From contig DPKJ01000005.1 in assembly GCA_003542575.1 (NCBI GenBank), forward strand, positions 1-64,000: a stretch of DNA of 64,000 bases, in the 5' to 3' direction. Numbering within the stretch: position 1 is the first letter of the stretch; each line of letters opens with the position of its first letter. The stretch comes from Rikenellaceae bacterium (GTDB lineage: Bacteria > Bacteroidota > Bacteroidia > Bacteroidales > UBA932). Under the pieces are notes generated by a model, which saw nothing but the letters and a program-made list of their open reading frames with translations, had not been told where the DNA came from and ran no database searches. Below, in pieces: positions 36,066 through 46,446 of this stretch. A program made the translations under genes and the position numbers.

Positions 36066-37271
36066 TTATTTTACTGATGCAGTAACGAAAGAAGCAGTTC
36101 TTCTAGGCTTTCCGTCAAAGAAAGCATTGATAACAATTCTAACTTTCCCATTAGCTGCTTGTGTGTATGGATCAATTGTAAGATCAATACCACCTCATTG
36201 ACCAATTACGTAATCATTGAAATTACCAAAAACAATTCCTGACTCATCAGTTCCAGTTTGTAATCCGTTTGCTACGCCATTAGAAGATAGAGCTTTATAC
36301 CCATCAATTTCATTACCTTCCATCAAATATTTTGCAGTTCCAGCTGATTTCTCAGTTATCTTTAAAACTCCTTTAGCTTTTGGATGCACAATAAACACTT
36401 TATTTCCAGTAATATTTGCTTCTTCTAGTGCTGTCTCCATTTCAACTATTGATGAGTATGTAGGAGTTCCAGAGATTGAAGGAGTGGCTGCAAATAATCC
36501 AGCAGGTTGGGTTGTACTACCAGATGCTTTCCCAAGTATGGTTGCTTCAAGCTTTTCTTGAATAGCACTAATGATATCTCTTTTTAACATTTCTTCAGCT
36601 GAATTTGAGTCCTGAATTAGAAACTGCTTTGATATATCTATATAGGCTGTTAATCTCTTTGGTTCAAGATTGATTTCTGTAAAAGTACCAGCTCCATCAG
36701 TTGCATCAGCAGTTTCACCTGCTCAAAAAACATTACTTCCAGAATATACTGGAATAGAAACACTACCTGATAAACCAGTTAAATGTGTTGCTCCAGCTTT
36801 GATCAGTACTAGGTTGTTTCTTAAATGTTCAAGAATACCAAGTTTATCTTCAGCTACATTTTCTTGACCAGCTGTAGCTATGGTTGCTTGTATTGTTGCT
36901 CTTTCTTCTATAGGTAATACAATTTGTCCACTTGCATTTTGTCCAGACTTCCTAAATTCTTCAATACCAGCATTTATTACTTCTTGTGATCTTTCATCTA
37001 AAGGTCTGTTGTTTACTACATCATTAATAGCTTTTAATAGTGAAAATTTTTCCATACTTGTTTTGTTAGTTTTTTTATAATTTCTATGATTTGCTTTTTC
37101 AATCTCTCTTATTTGATTATCTATCTGTTCAATCTCTTTAGTTATTTCATTGTATCTTGATTGCTCAGAATCAATTAACTTTCTTTCTTCCTTTTGAGCA
37201 TCATTAATAAATGATTCTGCTTCTTTTTTAAGCAAATCTTTTTTGTCTAATAGTTCTAATGTGTTTACCAT
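36066..37271 (-). CDS. Major capsid protein, HK97 fold (recoded, 2 TGA)
   Basis: The 401-residue protein has an N-terminal coiled-coil delta domain (EEFRKSG region preceded by heptads up to about residue 75). The HK97 core follows with LVLIKAGATHLTGLSG, FWAGETADATDG, LTAYIDISKQFLIQDS, GNEIDGY and the end GQWGGIDLTIDPYTQ. The two TGA codons (residues 183 and 359) provide the Trp in FWAGE and GQWGG, both strongly conserved Trp positions in this family. This is among the clearest evidence for UGA=Trp. The start shares a base with the protease stop. Confidence 0.93.
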
Positions 37272-37825
37272 TATATAAGCTTGTTTTTTAATGTTTGATA
37301 ATAACTTTCTAAGTTCTCTTTAGTGATGGAACTCATCATCCTGACTGCTACAGATGTATCTGGATAAGCTTCTTGATATACTGGTGAGACATCAAAAAGC
37401 TCTTTAAACTTGTTGATCTTTCTCAGATATTTACCATCACTTCTTTTTTCCCATTCGTCACTTTCAGTAGTGAATGCAAATGAAGAAGTTGTGATATCAC
37501 CTCTTTTCAAGCCTTCCAGCAATTCATTTCCTAATGCTGTATTTGGTGCTTCAAAGCGGTATTTTAAACCTGTTTCATCTAATGATAGTTCCAAGCTTCC
37601 AGAGCCATATTTACTTCTTGCTAATACTCCACGATCTTCGTTATGATTTAACAAACAAAGAATATCAGATTTCTCTAAAATTCCATTTACTGCTTCTGGA
37701 GTTATGATTTCATAGAAACCACCTAAATCCCTAGATTCTTTGTTAAATACTATTGCGTATCCTTCAACTCATCTGCTATCTGGCAAACTCTGTACAATTG
37801 AATTGCAACTTCTTAATTCTTTCAT
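37271..37825 (-). CDS. Prohead protease, HK97 family (recoded, 1 TGA)
   Basis: The 184-residue protein has the U35-type protease pattern: WVEGYAIVFNKESRDLGGFYE, CLLNHNEDRGVLAR (catalytic His), a Ser-containing DITTSSFAF strand and LFDVSPVYQEAYPDTSVAVR. It processes the capsid scaffold during head maturation. The TGA at 37769-37771 (residue 19) supplies the Trp just before VEGYA. The first 57 residues, including this TGA, are missed if the standard code is used. It lies directly upstream of the capsid gene and overlaps it by 1 bp. Confidence 0.88.
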
Positions 37826-37892
37826 TTAATTGAATTTTTAATTTTGTTAATAATATACTATTGAATCTCTCAGTATAATTAGTCTTTTATAT

Positions 37893-38489
37893 CTAGATAA
37901 TAAGATTGATATAACTTGGATAATTCCTTTTGAAATCGTAATTCTCGATTTCTTGAATACTGTTGAGTTGATTTATATTTTGTTTATGTTGAGCAGTAGT
38001 ATCATAACAAGCTTTTGCATAAATCTCTAATTCTCCAAGAAACTGCTTCAAATTTGAGATTGTTACAGGTATTGACTGAGGATTATTACCCTCAGTTCAT
38101 AATATTGTTTCTGTTTGTCCAGCTTGTTCTAGTATTATTGCAGTTTGCATCAGAGAAACTCTGGTATTTCTCTCCAATCACAATTTTTGATTAAAAAGAA
38201 TGAATGAGTTTACAGTTGGTGAAGAATCAAATAAAACAAGCTTTGCAATCTTCTCAGCTTTGATTTGCTCAAGAGTTGGTTCAGGTTGTTCATTCAATTT
38301 GCAGTTAAAAATCTCAATAGTAGTTGCAGATGGATTCAGTAGCATAAATTCGGTCTGTTCGTTATTCAACTCAATTACTTTACCCGCTTGAAATTCATCA
38401 AGGGTTTTAGTTGAAGAAAGATCATAACCCTCTCCAAGTGCTTCGCCATCTATGTTGTATATATTGCTTTTTTGTATGTAGTATTTCAT
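37893..38489 (-). CDS. DUF4376-like protein (recoded, 2 TGA)
   Basis: The 198-residue protein is mostly a DUF4376-like domain: VNSFILFNQKLWLERNTRV, then EQAGQTETILWTEGNNPQSI, LKQFLGELEIYAKACYD, QHKQNI and a final KRNYPSYIN. The TGA codons (residues 104 and 131) fall in LWLERNTRV and ILWTEG, both at Trp positions of the family. DUF4376 proteins are common beside tail fibres in Bacteroidetes and other phages, with unknown role. I chose ATG 38489 because it lies 9 bp after the upstream gene's stop. Confidence 0.85.
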
Positions 38490-38497
38490 AAGCTTTT

Positions 38498-39100
38498 TTA
38501 AAATCAAGGTGTTTGATATGTCGCTCCTGATGCAAATGTTATTAAATAATAATTACCTTGACCTGAAACGAATACAAGCTGATATGATGATTGATAGTCC
38601 CTATACATATGGTTGTAACTAATCTGGGTATAGTCTGAATAGTTGCTATATACAGTTGTATCACAAGCTCTCCATCCATTCGGTGGTGTAGTTGTGGAAA
38701 GTTGATATGCATTGTAATTATAGTATGTTCAATAGCTTGGTTCATCGTATGTGATTGTAGCGTTCTCTCTTTCGTAATCTGCATACTCCAGCGTTTCTGA
38801 ACCATCATAGTTTCACACTCAAACATTATCATTCCATCTGACTCTGTAACCATCATAATATGGATTACTATAATATTGAGGTGGGTAATAATTCCAATCA
38901 CCATAGCGTATCCCAACATATGTAGCCGAATCATAATATCTTAGGGATTGTTGTAGGGTTTTTTCTCCTCTTGTACCATCGGTATAAACAGGCTGTGAGT
39001 ATAAATACATCATCGTATTTCGCTCTGTTGTAGAAGTGTAAACCCATTCATCCAGTTCTCAAAACGAATCTGTATATCAGATCTGTTTACCTTTTTTCAT
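38498..39100 (-). CDS. Tyr/Trp-rich phage protein (recoded, 6 TGA)
   Basis: Under TGA=Trp a continuous 200-residue frame runs from MKKGKQIWYTDSFWELDEW to ATYQTPWF. Six Trp are TGA (39077, 39059, 38819, 38813, 38729, 38504) and several more are TGG. Tyr and Trp together make up an unusually large share of the sequence (for example GDWNYYPPQYYSNPYYDGY). I do not recognise it. It lies between fibre genes and the DUF4376 gene, so a surface-exposed fibre-associated or adhesin-like part is likely. Standard reading breaks it into fragments. Confidence 0.65.
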
Positions 39101-39110
39101 TAATCTACTT

Positions 39111-39608
39111 CTAAGCATCTGTTTTAATTATATATTTATTTGTTGCTGATAGTATGTTTATTTCAATAGATCCGTTTACGGGAATTGAAACCGAAGTAAT
39201 ATTTGCTCCATCGGTTTTCTTTGACTCATAAGGAGCTGTTGTAGGTAAAGGTTGTGTTATTGCAGTTGCTCCAGTATTATATACTTTAATATGCAATTCA
39301 CTACCTACTGGTAATGATGCTGCTAGTGAAAGTGTGGTTGCTGATGTAACAGATGCAATTATAAGCCTTTTAGAGACAGGTAAAGAAGTAAGAGTATTTA
39401 CGGTGTTAAGTCCATAAAAGAAATTATCTTCTACACTTATAAAGGGTAAAGAATTTCATTGAGTTACACCATCTCCAACTTTCATTTTTAAAGGTATTGA
39501 ATCAGAAATAAATCCAATTTCACCTAATTGTAATGTTGGGTTTACTGTTAATCAATTTGCTGAAGTATCTGCTCTTTGCTTATGTGTAACTGGTAAATTC
39601 TTAGCCAT
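39111..39608 (-). CDS. Tail fibre-related protein, short (recoded, 2 TGA)
   Basis: The 165-residue protein begins like phage fibre N termini: TSANWLTVNPTLQLGEIGFI and KVGDGVTQWNSLPF. The TGA codons at 39552-39554 and 39456-39458 supply the Trp of ANW and of QWNSLP, both typical Trp positions (ANWxSxNPxLxxGExG and GDGxxxWNSLP). The C terminus is a beta-rich domain (SVSIPVNGSIEINIL). It overlaps the next fibre gene's stop by one base (TAATG). Confidence 0.85.
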
Positions 39609-41107
39609 TATGCATTACCCCCATTTAGTATAAATGTATCAGTATCTCTAAGTATATTAGCACCATCAGTTAAACCAGTAGATGCTTTTGCTGCAAAGTT
39701 TGAATTAAAGTTTGCTGTTGCTCTGGCTTCTGTATAATATAATCCAGTACCTTCTGAGATATTTGATGTTGTTAATGATATTGCTCCTGTTTGACCGTTT
39801 ACAGAAATTACCGTATCAGTTGGAGTTTTTAGCTCTTTCCAGTTTGCTAATGATGAATATGGAGTAGCCTTTAAAATAAAGGTTTTATTAATATCACTTC
39901 TTATACAAACATCACCAATATTTGCATCAGCTAATGCTAACATTTCTGTTTGAGAAGCAGCTTCAAAAACATCTGTAATTGCTAAAGAAGATAAAAGAGA
40001 ATCATCAATTTTCCCAGAAGCATTTACCATTACAATATTACCAGAACTTGTTCCAACATTTTTAGTTGCAGCAGTACCAAGATTTGAAATTTTATCTGCT
40101 GTTATAACCGGAATATCATTAGCAGATAATGGAGCAATCCCGGTAACTAATCCTTTTGAGTTAACAGTTAATTTACACCCTGTACCGGCTGTTACAACAT
40201 TCGCTAAAACTGTTGATAGAGATATGTTTGAAGTTCCATCAAATGCAACTCCTGTTGCAGAAACATCTCCTGTGATACCAATTGTTCTAGCAGTAGTTAA
40301 TTTTGCTGCTGAAGCAACGGATTTTGTAGCATCAGATGTATTATCAACATTACCTAATCCTATTTGTGTTTTTGTAACACTATGAGGATTTGATGTATTA
40401 CTTGTGTGTGAATTAAGGGTTGCAAGGTTATCTGAAATTTGTTTCTGTAGTTTCCCTAATGCAACAAGTAAGGAATCTGTTGCTGTTATAACAGCATTAG
40501 TTGCTGTTGAAAGTCCAGTTAAAACAATAGCTCTAACATCAGTTGCTAAATCCCTTCAAGTTTTTGTACCTGACCAGAATTTTGAAACAGTATCAGGTGT
40601 TATTGTTGGTTCTTTGGTAGAATCTGTAACTGTGATATTTTCAGTTCCATCAAAAGGTACACCATTTATAGTTTTTGCTGTTTTTAGTTTGTCAGCAGTC
40701 TTTGATTTGTCTACATAACCATTAACTGGATCAATTGTAGCAAATGTTGTTTTTAGCATATCTCCAGCACCACTTACATCTTCTGATGTAATGATTCTTT
40801 TCCAAACTGCATTATTAGGAGTATTGTCATAGATAATGTAAGCTTGATTTAAGGTATTATTTATCCAAGTTGTACCTACATCATAACTACTATCAGAAGT
40901 TGCTGGATTAGTAGTTTTAATAACTGCTGGAATTGCAGAAGCATACTCTAAAGTATTCCAAGCTGAAATTCCATCACCAATTTTAAATTTTCTAGTATCT
41001 TTTTCAATGCCGATTTCACCAATAGATAGAACTGGGTTAACTGATGATCAATTTGCTTTTACATCATTTCTATTGATAATTTTTGTTGTTAGAGTTTTAT
41101 TTGCCAT
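39608..41107 (-). CDS. Tail fibre protein, long (recoded, 2 TGA)
   Basis: The 499-residue protein starts KANWSSVNPVLSIGEIGIE and has RKFKIGDGISAWNTLEYAS, a repeat-rich middle with GVPFDGTENITV, KFWSGTKTWRDLA, KTQIGLGNVDNTSD, and a C-terminal VISVNGQTGAISLT. The TGA at 41048-41050 gives ANW and that at 40556-40558 gives KTWRDL, both usual Trp positions. Trp in SAWNTL and KFWSG is TGG. It is probably the main receptor-binding fibre. Its paralogous N terminus is shared with the short fibre gene downstream. Confidence 0.9.
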
Positions 41108-41507
41108 TAGCTGTACCTCCGTTTATTTCAATAATTTCTTCCAAATCATTTATTTTATAATATTTAGTATTCTCTGAATCTCATCTGTAAGATTGATTAC
41201 TTTCTTCATCTAGATAAAGCGTGTTTTCTAATCCAATATTGGGAAATACCAGATAGCTTTCATAAGTCAAAACATCTGATGATCTAGATTCTAAAATATC
41301 TAATCTTCGATCTATTTCATTTAATGTGTTTTTAAGATCTTCTTGTTCAGAAAAATCTCCAGTAATTTGTCCTCATTCAGCCTTAACAACTGCTGTTATA
41401 GATGTAATACTAAAAGATGGTTTTTCTAATTCAACATTATATTCAGTTGACTTTGTAAGACCTACATTAAATTGATTGTCTGAAGTAATGTTTAAATTAT
41501 ATTCCAT
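41097..41507 (-). CDS. Tail fibre-associated protein (recoded, 2 TGA)
   Basis: The 136-residue protein has two fibre-type motifs, each completed by a TGA-encoded Trp: VKAEWGQITGDFSEQEDL (TGA 41373-41375) and QSYRWDSENTKYYKI (TGA 41181-41183). WGxITG and YRWDxxxYxxI are common in phage fibre proteins. It starts 6 bp after the upstream gene's stop, and its end overlaps the long fibre gene by 11 bp. Confidence 0.78.
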
Positions 41508-41512
41508 ATAAA

Positions 41513-41854
41513 TTATAATAAATAGATGTTTGTACTCCCTTCTATTACTTCATTATAAATACCATCATTAAATACTTCATTGTTTACTTGTATATGATAG
41601 ATATATTTTAAAATTCCCTGTTCCAGTTTATTGATATCTGATGAGTTTAGAATTAAACTATCAGCTGTTTCTCCTTCAATTATTCCTGTATATACAGAAT
41701 CTAGATATATACATTCAATATTTACTGCTGGATCTGTTGTAAATAATTTAATACTAAAAACATTGACATCTCTAACTCTAAACGGATTTCCATCTTTATC
41801 CACTACTTTGATATTAAGTATTGCATCACTATTGCGGTTTAATTTTTGTGCCAT
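41513..41854 (-). CDS. Hypothetical phage structural protein
   Basis: I chose ATG 41854, giving 113 residues (MAQKLNRNSDAILNIKVVDK). The product appears beta-rich, with NPFRVRDVNVFSIKL and a final STNIYLL, resembling baseplate or fibre accessory domains. There is no TGA and no Trp. The start overlaps the portal gene's end by 26 bp, so translation is probably coupled. I do not recognise the family. Confidence 0.6.
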   Translation of the reverse strand: MAQKLNRNSDAILNIKVVDKDGNPFRVRDVNVFSIKLFTTDPAVNIECIYLDSVYTGIIEGETADSLILNSSDINKLEQGILKYIYHIQVNNEVFNDGIYNEVIEGSTNIYLL

Positions 41855-43049
41855 CTTCAATTGGTTTTTTAGGATTGATTGCATTATCTAATGTCATAGT
41901 ATTTACCTGAACAAAAGTGTGATCTCCATTTGGTAATGCGGGTAGATCAAGTTCTTTCCTTATCTCATTTGGAGAAATAACCCCAATTTGAAACATTGTA
42001 CTGTAGAATGAAGCTTGTGATGTTTTATCTGCTTTTAAAAGAGCTGCTGAATTAAACTTAACATCAATAGAATCTCTTTCTGAAGGCTTATAAAGCTTCC
42101 TTTTAAACTCTAGTTCAATCTTCTCTAATAAAGGAGCTATAGTATCTGTTAGAAAAGCTAATTGAGTTGCTTCTACAGTAGAGTATGAGGATTTGCTGAG
42201 ATCAAAAGCTTTTACTGGTGATACTCCAAAAAACCTACAAATATCTATAACATTAAATTCTCTTGTTTCTAATAGTTGTGCATCTGATGGGCTTACTGTT
42301 ACAGGTTGAAATTGCATATTTCCCTCAAGAACTGCTACACCATTTGGTGTCCCACTTGATGTACTGAATGAAGCCTGTCAAGATGATTTTAAATCTGCTT
42401 TTTGCTTAGGGTTTAACGATCCATCAACCTTTAAAATACCAGCTAAATTAGCTCCACCTTTAAAGAATCCAGAAGCGTGTGATTCAGAATCTAATGCTAA
42501 CCCAAGTGTTAATTTTGAATGTTGTAAAGTAGAAATCCCAATCACCCCATTATAACTGAAATTTAAAATATGAATCATATTTATTGATTCAACAAGAGAC
42601 TCTTTACCTGAAATACAATAAGACAGCTTCCCATTCTCATATATTGGAGTTACTGAATCTGCTTCTAAGAAATTTATTGATTTTACATTTCCAGATTTAT
42701 CTCTTTCAATTAAAGCATAACCATTGCCTTTTAATAATACACTTACTACAAGAGCTTTTAAAAAAGTAAACCTGCTCATTAGATGATTAGGCTCATAGTT
42801 TAATAAGTTATATGTTGAATGTTGTGTAAATTTTGTTTTATACCCTTGTTTATCTATAAAATAGGGTTCTAATGGTAGTTGGGCTACAGCGTCACTTATT
42901 ACATCTACACACCTATAAACAGCACTTAATAACATAGCTTTATTTGTAGTGTAGTTTGTTACATTCGAGTATGATAAGGCTTCAAAAAAGCCACCTCTTT
43001 CTTCAAATTTTTCTACTGGTTTTTTCTTCTTTCAGAACTTAAATTCCAT
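41829..43049 (-). CDS. Portal protein, HK97 family (recoded, 2 TGA)
   Basis: The 406-residue protein matches phage portals: AVYRCVDVISDAVAQLPLEPY, HLMSRFTFLKALVVSVLLKGN, FFKGGANLAGIL, then VLEGNMQFQPVTVSPSDAQL, FNVIDICRFFGVSPVK and a C-terminal GVISPNEIRKELDLPAL. The TGA codons lie at residue 6 (in FKFWKKKK) and residue 224 (in KSSWQASF). A Trp is common at the latter position. The portal forms the DNA entry ring and is located directly after the terminase gene, with a 3-bp gap. Confidence 0.92.
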
Positions 43050-43052
43050 AAT

Positions 43053-44675
43053 TTATATTGTTAATATTGTATTAGTATATCTAGGTTTAGTTAAATAACC
43101 ACCTAAAGCCATAAGCATAGCAATTGTTCCATCAATCTTCTTCTTATCAATTTGTTTAATAGGTTTGACATTACCGTTATGATCCGATTTTAGAACAACA
43201 TTTCTAAAACAGTATCTAGTAATCTCATTATTATCAATTACAGCTTTATTGGATAGAATTAATCTTTCCAGTTCTCTAGTTGGTTTATTGAAATTCCCTA
43301 ATGTTTGGCTGTACGGTTCTAATGGTAAACCTTGTTCAGTACAAGAAATTGCTCATTGAGTAGCGTTATAGCTATCATAGTAGATACCCTGTATACTTAC
43401 TTTCTCTGAATATTCAAGTATGTCTTTTGTTATGTAATCGTAATCAGTCACATTACCAGAAGTGACAGTTAACAAACCCTGTAATCTTCAGTTTTTATAT
43501 AGTTCTTTATCTGATTTTTCAATTAGTGCAGATTCAGGTAAGTAATAATGATTTTTAAAATAAAGCTTTCCTTCATCATCAACAAACATAAACGAAACAG
43601 CAGTTAAATCTGATGTTGCTGCTAAGTCAACTCCAATGTAACAGTTCTGATTCTTGAAGCTTTCTAAATCAATTCTTTGACTGCATTTAACAATTTGATT
43701 TTCTGACAACCATACAGTAGAACTATCACATCATTGGTTTAATGTTTTAGTCCTTACACCAACTTCATCAGATGGGTTATTCAAAGCTCTTTGAACTTCT
43801 CCTTTTATAAAATCAGGTTTTACTGTTACTCCAAGATTTGGAGTGCATTTAATCCAGTTTCTAGGCTTCTTTCAATCATCATCTATGTCAAGTGAGTATA
43901 AAGCAATGAACATTTCATCATCTGTCTTCAATCCGTTTAATACTTCAATTGCCACTGTCCTTAACTGGTAACAAGGGTTATCTTTATTAAATCCAGCAGT
44001 TGTTATTACTGATAAATGAGGATTCTCTCTCATTGCCATTGATGATTTGATAACATCCTTTACTTTAGATGTAGGTGCAGCGTGATATTCATCAAGCAGC
44101 CCAAATGATGCATTAAAACCATCTAGTTTTGTATCATCTGCTGCTAATACTTTCAGATTGCTCTTTGTAAGATTGAATAAAATATCTGCTCTATATGTTG
44201 TAAGATAAATCCCTTTAGGATCTAATCCTTTTGCAAAATTTGAACACATACCAAAGCAGATTTTAGCCTGTTCTTTTGAATTTGCAGCCAGTAATACTTC
44301 TGCTCCATCTTCTCCATCTGCAATCAAATAGTAAAGAGATAAAGCAGCAGCAAGTGCTGTTTTGCCATTTTTTCTTGAAACTTCAATGTATGAGCTGGTA
44401 AATCTTCTTGTTCCTGTTTCTTTCCAGTAGAATCCAAGAATATTAGCTACAATTCATTCCTGTCAAGGTTCTAATATAAATGGTTTTCCTGAGTGCTTTC
44501 CTGTAAAGTGCTTTAATGTTCCAATAAACTCTATTGCATTATCTACTACAGATTCATCAAAGAATAGATCTTTTCTTTTTAGATCATTTAGAAATCTCTG
44601 ACAAGCTAATTTAATTGTTTCACCAGCAACTATTACCCCACTTACCACATCTTTAGCATACTGATAATACTTCAT
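43053..44675 (-). CDS. terL: Terminase large subunit (recoded, 6 TGA)
   Basis: The 540-residue ATPase/nuclease has FILEPWQEW (Trp 71 and 74), Walker A SRKNGKT (100-106), Walker B with FGLLDEYHAA, VRTKTLNQWCDS, the nuclease motif GVDLAATSDL and a final DGTIAMLMALGGY. TGA codons are at residues 71, 74, 268, 315, 396 and 441. The Trp in EPWQ and in LNQW are among the most conserved of this Terminase_1 family, so the codon meaning is clear. Three further Trp are TGG. It packages DNA into the prohead. Confidence 0.95.
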
Positions 44676-44677
44676 AA

Positions 44678-45067
44678 TTATCTAGTCTCTATTTTGCTTT
44701 TCTTCTTTCTGGCAAATTGTTCTAAAGGAGATTCTTCTTCCTTCTTTTCCATCATTGGAAGCTTCTTTCTTGATTTAGCAGTTAGACCAAATTCAACCAT
44801 TACTTTCATAGCTTGAACTTGTGCATCTTTAGCTACTTTGATCATTGGATGTGCTTCTAGATTACCTTTATTGTTGGTAATCATCATTCCATCTTTTTCT
44901 ACTTGCTTAGAAGCTCTTATAAATGTGGAATAGTTTCTTGCTAACATAGTTAAAGCAGCATTATCAATATTCTCCATAACACCTCTTTCTTCAAGCATTG
45001 ATACTACTTCTTCCATATAAAGACGAGCTTCGTTTTCTATATCATTTGGTATTTTGTATTTACTCAT
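44678..45067 (-). CDS. terS: Terminase small subunit, P27-like
   Basis: The 129-residue protein (start chosen at 45067, MSKYKIPNDIENEARLYME) is helical, with LTMLARNYSTFIRASKQVEK, AHPMIKVAKDAQVQAMKVM and EFGLTAKSRKKL, and ends in a basic tail. This is the pattern of P27-type small terminase subunits that select phage DNA for packaging. It contains no Trp or TGA. It ends 2 bp before terL begins. Confidence 0.82.
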   Translation of the reverse strand: MSKYKIPNDIENEARLYMEEVVSMLEERGVMENIDNAALTMLARNYSTFIRASKQVEKDGMMITNNKGNLEAHPMIKVAKDAQVQAMKVMVEFGLTAKSRKKLPMMEKKEEESPLEQFARKKKSKIETR

Positions 45068-45113
45068 AAAATGTATTTTATTTATTTTCAATATTTAACC
45101 AAATTATTGGCTG

Positions 45114-46133
45114 TCAATTTTCTTCAGAACACATTTTATGTAAAGTATGAGAATATTTTTCTTTAAGCAGTTTGTTCACGTTTGATTTAACTTCTCTTTC
45201 TGATTCACAAAAATGAAATTGACTAGTTGATATTTGTGTTAACATATTATATTTTAATAATGATGATATTCTATCAACATAAACATTTTGTCCCAAATAA
45301 TAGTATAATAATAATGATTGTTCACTGCTTGATAGCTGAGATTGTAAGAATTTCATAAAGAATTCATCTTGCTTGAATTTAGGGACAGTATCAAGAATAG
45401 AATTAAAATTATTGTAATATGGTTCAATATAATCTCTATAAAATTTTAATATTAAAATACTGGAATACTGATAAGCTTCATATTTTTCTTCCTTAGTTAT
45501 ATTAGATTTTATCATATTAAAATAATACCTACTCATATAGGTTAGTTTAGGGAGTATATAGTGTTTTTCTATTTTGGATGTATAAGAATCACATAATAAT
45601 TGTTTTTCATCCATATTAGATCCTTCACCAACTAATTTTAATTCGTCCTTAAGGTCATCATAGCATTTTTCCGCATAAGTTCTTTCATTTGAATTAAAAC
45701 GGGATAAATCAAATTCATATTCTATAAAACGTTTGATTACACAATAGCTAATCAGAGTATTACCTGCAAAATCTGAAATTGAATAAAAAGATAACTTTTT
45801 ATCCCCTTTTAAATTTAACTCTTTCCCTTTCAAATAATGTAAATCTAACATTTTAAAAAACTGATCTCTTTCTTCTCTTTTTATCATTTCATCTTCAGCT
45901 TTCTTAGCTCTTATCTCAGACTGCCTAGCGTTATATAAAACACCAAGAAAAGCAATTAATCCAAATACCGCAGCAAAGTAATTTCCAAACATACTCCAAT
46001 CTTCTAATTTTTTTGAAGGTTTGCCGTTAAAGTTTAAAAAGTACGTAACTATCATAATTATACAAACAGTAAGCACCACATAGATTAGATAGTCAAAAGG
46101 AGTCTTTGTTTTAATCCATTCTTTAAGTTTCAT
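45114..46133 (-). CDS. Putative phage abortive infection (superinfection exclusion) membrane protein
   Basis: The 339-residue protein has two N-terminal membrane segments (about residues 15-33 and 46-66, with SMFGNYFAAVFGLIAFLGV). A helical cytoplasmic domain follows with RDQFFKMLDLHYLKG and CVIKRFIEYEFD, the layout of the putative phage abortive infection family. It would protect the lysogen from other phages. No TGA occurs before the end, where TGA at 45114-45116 stops standard translation. Under TGA=Trp it would gain 12 residues and stop at TAA 45078, 10 bp before terS. It is the first gene of the leftward operon, so one transcript carries this readable gene and then the recoded ones. Confidence 0.75.
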   Translation of the reverse strand: MKLKEWIKTKTPFDYLIYVVLTVCIIMIVTYFLNFNGKPSKKLEDWSMFGNYFAAVFGLIAFLGVLYNARQSEIRAKKAEDEMIKREERDQFFKMLDLHYLKGKELNLKGDKKLSFYSISDFAGNTLISYCVIKRFIEYEFDLSRFNSNERTYAEKCYDDLKDELKLVGEGSNMDEKQLLCDSYTSKIEKHYILPKLTYMSRYYFNMIKSNITKEEKYEAYQYSSILILKFYRDYIEPYYNNFNSILDTVPKFKQDEFFMKFLQSQLSSSEQSLLLYYYLGQNVYVDRISSLLKYNMLTQISTSQFHFCESEREVKSNVNKLLKEKYSHTLHKMCSEEN

Positions 46134-46257
46134 AATACGGAAGTTTTAAATAATTTGTTTAGGATCATTCTCAATTTCAAAATTAAACATATTTTACTGA
46201 TAATGAAATTTTTACTTATGAAGTTGGTAACTTTGCAAATAACCAAAAAAATCAATT
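46134..46257. promoter_or_regulatory. Divergent late/early promoter region
   Basis: This 124-bp gap separates the leftward Abi-terminase operon from the rightward early recoded genes. On the right side TAACTTTG (46228-46235) fits the Bacteroidetes -7 box 22 bp before the ribbon-helix-helix start. No clear -33 element or palindromic operator is visible, so how the lytic genes are switched is not obvious from sequence. Confidence 0.5.
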
Positions 46258-46446
46258 ATGAAACCTACTTCAATGCAGACCAGAATTACAGTAAGATTAG
46301 ATAATGAGCTTGATCAAGAGCTTGATATTTTACATAAATGATCAAAGATTAATAAAGCAAAATTAGTCAGAATGATTCTTAAAGATTTTTTTAAAAACAA
46401 TACAGACAAACTTGATGAATACTATGAAGAAAACAAAACCGAATAA
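46258..46446 (+). CDS. Ribbon-helix-helix DNA-binding protein (recoded, 1 TGA)
   Basis: The 62-residue protein has the ribbon-helix-helix pattern: MQTRITVRLDNELDQEL gives the strand and first helix, and HKWSKINKAKLVRMILKDFF the second. The TGA at 46339-46341 encodes Trp 28. Standard reading would stop after 27 residues, before the second helix. This protein probably regulates early phage genes. It overlaps the next gene by 23 bp. Confidence 0.78.

Noticed and set aside
26253..44675. Interrupted structural genes as decaying pseudogenes
   Set aside because: Decay would give frameshifts and TAA/TAG stops too. Only TGA appears, at conserved Trp sites, and the frames are otherwise perfect over 18 kb.
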